The notes beneath the pieces are model-generated. The model was not told the origin of the DNA, made no database searches, and was given only the letters and a program-made list of their open reading frames with translations. The translations under genes were made by a program, and so were the position numbers. From contig JAIDEM010000218.1 in NCBI GenBank assembly GCA_029054825.1, positions 1 to 32,420 on the forward strand: a stretch of DNA of 32,420 nucleotides, given 5' to 3'. The number at the start of each line of letters is the position of its first letter. Within the stretch, counting starts at the first letter, position 1. This stretch comes from Prevotella sp. (GTDB lineage Bacteria; Bacteroidota; Bacteroidia; Bacteroidales; Bacteroidaceae). Positions 31,158-32,420 of this stretch are shown here, piece by piece.

Positions 31158-31661
31158 CTAAAAGATTGATTTCATAACTATAAGTAATATGAGTGCATAG
31201 AAACCAGCTAAAACATCATCTAACATTACGCCCCATCCTCCTTTCACATTTTGGTCTACCCATCGACATCCTAAAGGTTTGAAGATGTCTATTATACGAA
31301 ATAGTACAAAGCCTATTATTGCGAATAGCAATGTATTTTTTTCTGAAGGAGCCGCCAATAAAGGAATCCAAGTGCCTACATATTCATCAATAACAACCGT
31401 ACGTGGGTCGGCGCCCCAATACTTCTCCATGACATTTGATGTCCACACTCCAACAAAAGTTATAATTACGATTAGAGCAAATATAACCCAGAAGAGTGTT
31501 GTTGGTAATAGGACAAGATAAAGGGTATACCATATCACTAACGCTATAAAGCCGGCAAAAGTACCGGGTGCTCCGGGGAAAAAGCCGCTTCCCAACCCAG
31601 TGGATACGATTATATGAAACCAAGGAGCCTTGCCTAATGGATGATTATTGTTATTGCTCAT
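31158..31661 (-). CDS. pgpA: Phosphatidylglycerophosphatase A
   Basis: A 167-aa integral membrane phosphatase that converts phosphatidylglycerol phosphate to phosphatidylglycerol. Family motifs are STGLGSGFFPGAPGTFAG (20-37), DPRTVVIDEYVG, FVLFRIIDIFKPLGCRWVD and the C-terminal GGWGVMLDDVLAG with acidic metal ligands. Four or so membrane helices are visible and the length is normal. The start follows a TGA of a short upstream fragment (TGAtATG), suggesting that it was once translationally coupled to another gene. The region is clearly AT-richer than tig. Confidence 0.93.
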   Translation of the reverse strand: MSNNNNHPLGKAPWFHIIVSTGLGSGFFPGAPGTFAGFIALVIWYTLYLVLLPTTLFWVIFALIVIITFVGVWTSNVMEKYWGADPRTVVIDEYVGTWIPLLAAPSEKNTLLFAIIGFVLFRIIDIFKPLGCRWVDQNVKGGWGVMLDDVLAGFYALILLIVMKSIF

Positions 31662-31662
31662 A

Positions 31663-31779
31663 TCAATTCTGAATAAACTGTTCCACTGTTATTTTACGAA
31701 AGTGATTCTCGACTATGCCATATTTCATTTCTCGCGCCATTTGTTTAGATTTTATCAATGCCTCATACCCCAAAAGACT
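31663..31779 (-). pseudogene. Possible C-terminal fragment of a lost gene upstream of pgpA
   Basis: In one minus-strand frame, 38 codons between a stop and the pgpA start read like protein (YEALIKSKQMAREMKYGIVE..., then VEQFIQN and TGA). The stop sits one base before the pgpA ATG, typical of coupled operon genes. The frame overlaps the last codons of the DUF1810 gene but is not that protein's continuation. I cannot name the family. It may also be chance. Confidence 0.3.
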
Positions 31780-32152
31780 TCAGTATCTCAGCAAATATAT
31801 CATTGGGTGACACTGTATCAAATAACTTCATAGACGTTTTTAGTTTCCGAACATCTATTTTGCTGCCCATTATGTCTTCAATGTTTTTTTTACCTACATG
31901 TTCATATATCGAATAGCAGCATTCCCTTAATCTTGCACCAAGTACCGGATGTTCAAGATACATTCTGGCTTCATCCACTCCATCCAAACCGTAGAACTCG
32001 GAATTGTAACTACGCCCAAGCCCTTTTTGCTGTGGAAATATAAACCAAATCCAATGGCTACGTTTCCGTCCATCTTTGAGTTCTGTCAACACCTGATTGT
32101 AACATGATTCTTGCGCATCAACAAAACGCTGTAAGTTATAAATATTACACAT
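31763..32152 (-). CDS. DUF1810 family protein
   Basis: A 129-aa protein of the DUF1810 family. Signature parts are YNLQRFVDAQE (5-15), ELKDGRKRSHWIWFIFPQQKGLGRS (24-48), EARMYLEHPVLGARLRECC (61-79) and KLKTSMKLFDTVSPNDIF (103-120). Members are small cytoplasmic proteins of about 140-150 aa with no settled role. This one stops at SFGV, some 10-15 residues short of the usual end (FFGGKxDxxTL), so the C-terminus may have been lost when the neighbourhood was rearranged. The IS982-type element starts 30 bp upstream and may have replaced its promoter. Confidence 0.85.
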   Translation of the reverse strand: MCNIYNLQRFVDAQESCYNQVLTELKDGRKRSHWIWFIFPQQKGLGRSYNSEFYGLDGVDEARMYLEHPVLGARLRECCYSIYEHVGKKNIEDIMGSKIDVRKLKTSMKLFDTVSPNDIFAEILKSFGV

Positions 32153-32192
32153 AGTCTTTACGTGAATTCAGGATAAGAGGTACCTGTAAAAG

Positions 32193-32223
32193 TTGGTAAT
32201 CTCATAGAATTTTTGTATCTTTG
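32193..32223 (+). promoter_or_regulatory. Promoter inside the IS982-type end
   Basis: TTGG (32193-32196), 19-bp spacer, TATCTTTG (32216-32223): near-consensus Bacteroidota promoter driving the transposase, starting about 40 nt before its ATG. Confidence 0.65.
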
Positions 32224-32268
32224 TAGTTGAAACACAAATAGTTACAAATTATACAAAATAAGCATACG

Positions 32269-32420
32269 ATGATTACCAATGACAAAATTACGGAAATTTT
32301 CTGTATTATCGACGATTTTAGCAAGAAATTTGACGGGGAAATCAAAAAATCCCGTGATGGAGCTTCCGTCCGCAGACGGGGCAAGGCACAGGAAGCGTAA
32401 GGGGCGGATGAGCGAGAGCG
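32269..32420 (+). pseudogene. IS982-type transposase, 5' part, frameshifted at an A-run
   Basis: From the ATG the frame reads MITNDKITEIFCIIDDFSKK..., then goes off at an A6 run and stops after 43 codons. The expected continuation, ELPSADGARHRKRKGRMSES, is present in another frame. The left-edge copy has A8 and keeps this frame, so two A's are missing here. Either the gene is dead or slippage on the A-run restores the frame; the rest lies outside the window. Confidence 0.65.

Larger units (their letters stand above)
32182..32420 (+). mobile_element. IS982-type insertion sequence, left end (continues beyond window)
   Basis: An element end reading acctgtaaaagttgg begins near 32182, followed by a promoter and the transposase start. 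From 32244 it matches the first 113 bp of the window in the same orientation. The two copies differ by substitutions (ttagc versus tttac) and in an A-run length, so they are separate copies, not a contig overlap. Confidence 0.75.

Noticed and set aside
1-32420. Contig ends overlap, so the molecule is a circle
   Set aside because: The shared end sequence differs by substitutions and an A-run length, and the left copy is interrupted by an IS30 end. They are two separate copies.
1-32420. A 32-kb composite transposon bounded by the two IS982 copies
   Set aside because: The interior is mostly core genes (nnr, hpt, adk, obg, tig, mlaEF) and the left copy is truncated.

Overview
This window looks like chromosomal DNA of a Bacteroidales bacterium, most likely Prevotellaceae (Prevotella/Segatella-like). 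The grounds are repeated Bacteroidota-type -7 boxes (TAnnTTTG, often TATCTTTG or TATTTTTG), the family flavour of the proteins (Bacteroidota-type MlaE/MlaF, Obg, PgeF, hpt-adk-obg order), a surface protein with a C-terminal tail of the kind used by the type IX secretion system, and IS982/IS30-type insertion sequences. No rRNA, tRNA or convincing CRISPR array was found.

Layout. Positions 1-340 are insertion-sequence debris: the 5' end of an IS982-type transposase interrupted by the end of a decayed IS30-family element. Positions 600-3430 (+) hold a secreted SGNH esterase, a pair of small NTF2-like proteins (one cytoplasmic, one exported) and an AraC-type regulator. After a 22-bp-phased palindrome array comes nnr (-), then a conserved housekeeping operon (+): hpt, adk, obg, pgeF and an M23 peptidase, closed by a strong terminator. 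Positions 10220-13800 (-) encode a 1125-aa exported protein built from four related modules, with a 64-aa peptide gene behind it. Positions 13800-15282 are nearly gene-free and hold a second palindrome array, a candidate structured RNA and an attenuator-like terminator before an exported peptidase T homologue. A 203-bp MITE-like element then precedes a small operon (barrel-like protein, four-CxxC exported protein) and a DUF805 membrane protein.

Positions 19405-24303 (-) are a tripartite efflux operon, transcribed TolC-like, HlyD-like, ABC-2 permease, ABC-2 permease, without an ATPase gene. Positions 24648-27685 hold a large SF1 helicase with a C-terminal nuclease-like domain plus a frameshifted remnant of a second gene resembling the DUF6361 family. 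Both lie between inverted repeats that match the IS30-type end at the left edge of the window; this degraded island is the best candidate for an uncharacterised (probably defence) system. Then come mlaE-mlaF (-) for lipid trafficking, tig (+), a second MITE copy, pgpA (-), a DUF1810 gene (-), and the start of a second IS982-type element running off the right edge.

How it fits together: the core genes (nnr, hpt, adk, obg, pgeF, tig, mlaEF, pgpA) serve metabolite repair, purine salvage, ribosome assembly, wall quality control, protein folding and envelope lipid homeostasis. Between them lie accessory envelope genes and mobile-element scars. All identifications come from reading the sequence and recalling families; no database search was run.
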